Part shown: positions 56,911 to 57,119 of the stretch, in pieces
Layout: each line of letters begins with the position of its first letter
How positions within the stretch are numbered: the stretch's first letter is position 1
NCBI GenBank assembly: GCA_041483135.1
Contig: JBGPFE010000023.1
Span: forward strand, 1-57,119
Source of the DNA: PALSA-1004 sp041483135
GTDB lineage: Bacteria; Pseudomonadota; Gammaproteobacteria; Burkholderiales; SG8-41
Direction of reading: 5' to 3'
Length of the DNA stretch: 57,119 nucleotides
Notes under the pieces: model-generated
What the model was told of the DNA's origin: nothing
Seen by the model: only the letters and a program-made list of their open reading frames with translations
Database searches by the model: none
Made by a program: the position numbers and the translations under genes

Positions 56911-56935
56911 CGTATTCGGTGAAATATCGAATACG
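56911..56935. promoter_or_regulatory. Perfect dyad upstream of intI
   Basis: CGTATTCG (56911-56918) and CGAATACG (56928-56935) are exact inverted copies 9 bp apart, about 50 bp upstream of the intI start. It could be an operator or paired recombinase-binding sites of an attI. No LexA-type box was recognised. Confidence 0.45.
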
Positions 56936-56980
56936 GGGTAGTACTTAAGTCCTAGTGGGGGTAGATGAGCATGGTCTCTG

Positions 56981-57119
56981 TGATCCTGCCCCAGTTTCAC
57001 ATACACCAAGAAATTGATATGTTAACGGTGTATGGAGGGAATGGAAATGAGCAGAGCGAAGATTCCGCATCGGGCCTATACGGCGGAGTTCAGGACGGAG
57101 GCAGTAAGGCTGGCGCAGG
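56981..57119 (+). mobile_element. Left end of an IS3-family insertion sequence, runs off the window
   Basis: TGATCCTGCCCC at 56981-56992 resembles the TG...CCCC terminal repeats of IS3-family elements, and an OrfA-like start follows at 57047. The right end, and any target duplication, lie outside the window. Confidence 0.6.
57047..57119 (+). CDS. IS3-family transposase OrfA, N-terminal fragment (truncated by window end)
   Basis: 24 residues are visible: SRAKIPHRAYTAEFRTEAVR and LAQ after the start, the recognisable beginning of the helix-turn-helix IS3/IS911 OrfA family. GGAGGG at 57034-57039 is spaced 7 nt from ATG 57047; an in-frame ATG at 57041 is too close to it. Completeness cannot be judged. 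Confidence 0.8.
   Translation, partial: MSRAKIPHRAYTAEFRTEAVRLAQ

Overview
The window is 57 kb of a GC-rich betaproteobacterial chromosome, probably Burkholderiales-like and possibly an environmental assembly. The evidence is the gene order rpsA-cmk-aroA-tyrA-hisC-pheA-serA-serC-gyrA followed by ompA, mtaD, ubiG and gph; an EF-P with Arg32 paired with its rhamnosyltransferase EarP; a betaproteobacterial-type tmRNA; and Bug/TctC and CaiB-type catabolic genes. Identifications rest on reading motifs and family resemblance; no database search was run.

Layout. (1) 0-11.2 kb, minus strand: core operon for aromatic amino acid, histidine and serine synthesis plus DNA gyrase A, with rpsA cut off by an in-frame stop at the window edge. 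(2) 11.5-16.5 kb, plus strand: two tandem OmpA-like proteins under look-alike extended -10 promoters, mtaD-ubiG-gph, and ssrA. (3) 16.5-25 kb, minus strand: efp, earP, a DUF2726 protein, an alpha-hydroxyacid oxidase, a cyclic-nucleotide-binding protein, a yqjD-yqjE-yqjK stress/ribosome-docking operon split by a 108-bp MITE-like element, and a P-type ATPase. (4) 25-32.5 kb: DUF4139, LemA, a GIDE-domain membrane protein with an EF-hand, a hydrolase, and two paralogous Ser/Thr kinases with C-terminal EF-hands beyond a membrane segment. This stretch may be a calcium-linked envelope signalling locus. (5) 32.7-42.3 kb: a stand-alone B3/B4 protein, an acyl-CoA ligase / acyl-CoA dehydrogenase / MmgE-PrpD cluster interrupted by the second MITE copy, a ModA-like protein, a channel-like small membrane protein, a DUF2007 protein, an Old Yellow Enzyme and a D-tartrate dehydratase-like enolase. 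(6) 42.4-55.7 kb: a secreted caspase-like protein and a partner, a CoA-transferase and acyl-CoA dehydrogenase, and a plus-strand catabolic run (GlcG/HbpS-like, Gfo/Idh/MocA, aldehyde dehydrogenase, AtuA-like DUF1446, DUF4387, Bug solute receptor, ThDP enzyme). (7) 55.8-57.1 kb: an integron-type integrase (IntI) with an IS3-family element beginning about 120 bp upstream of it.

The most unusual feature is the non-coding DNA. At least six intergenic gaps are filled by elements made of two inverted arms, each arm being a short tandem motif of about 7-10 nt (families with cores CGCAGAT, GCCAAGGA, CACAGAG, TCAGCTG and GTGAAGGA). They nest inside one another, touch stop codons and start codons, and in one place form a three-level nested palindrome of about 310 bp. 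A separate 108-bp element with 17-bp terminal inverted repeats and TA ends occurs twice; in both cases its end supplies the stop codon of the upstream gene.
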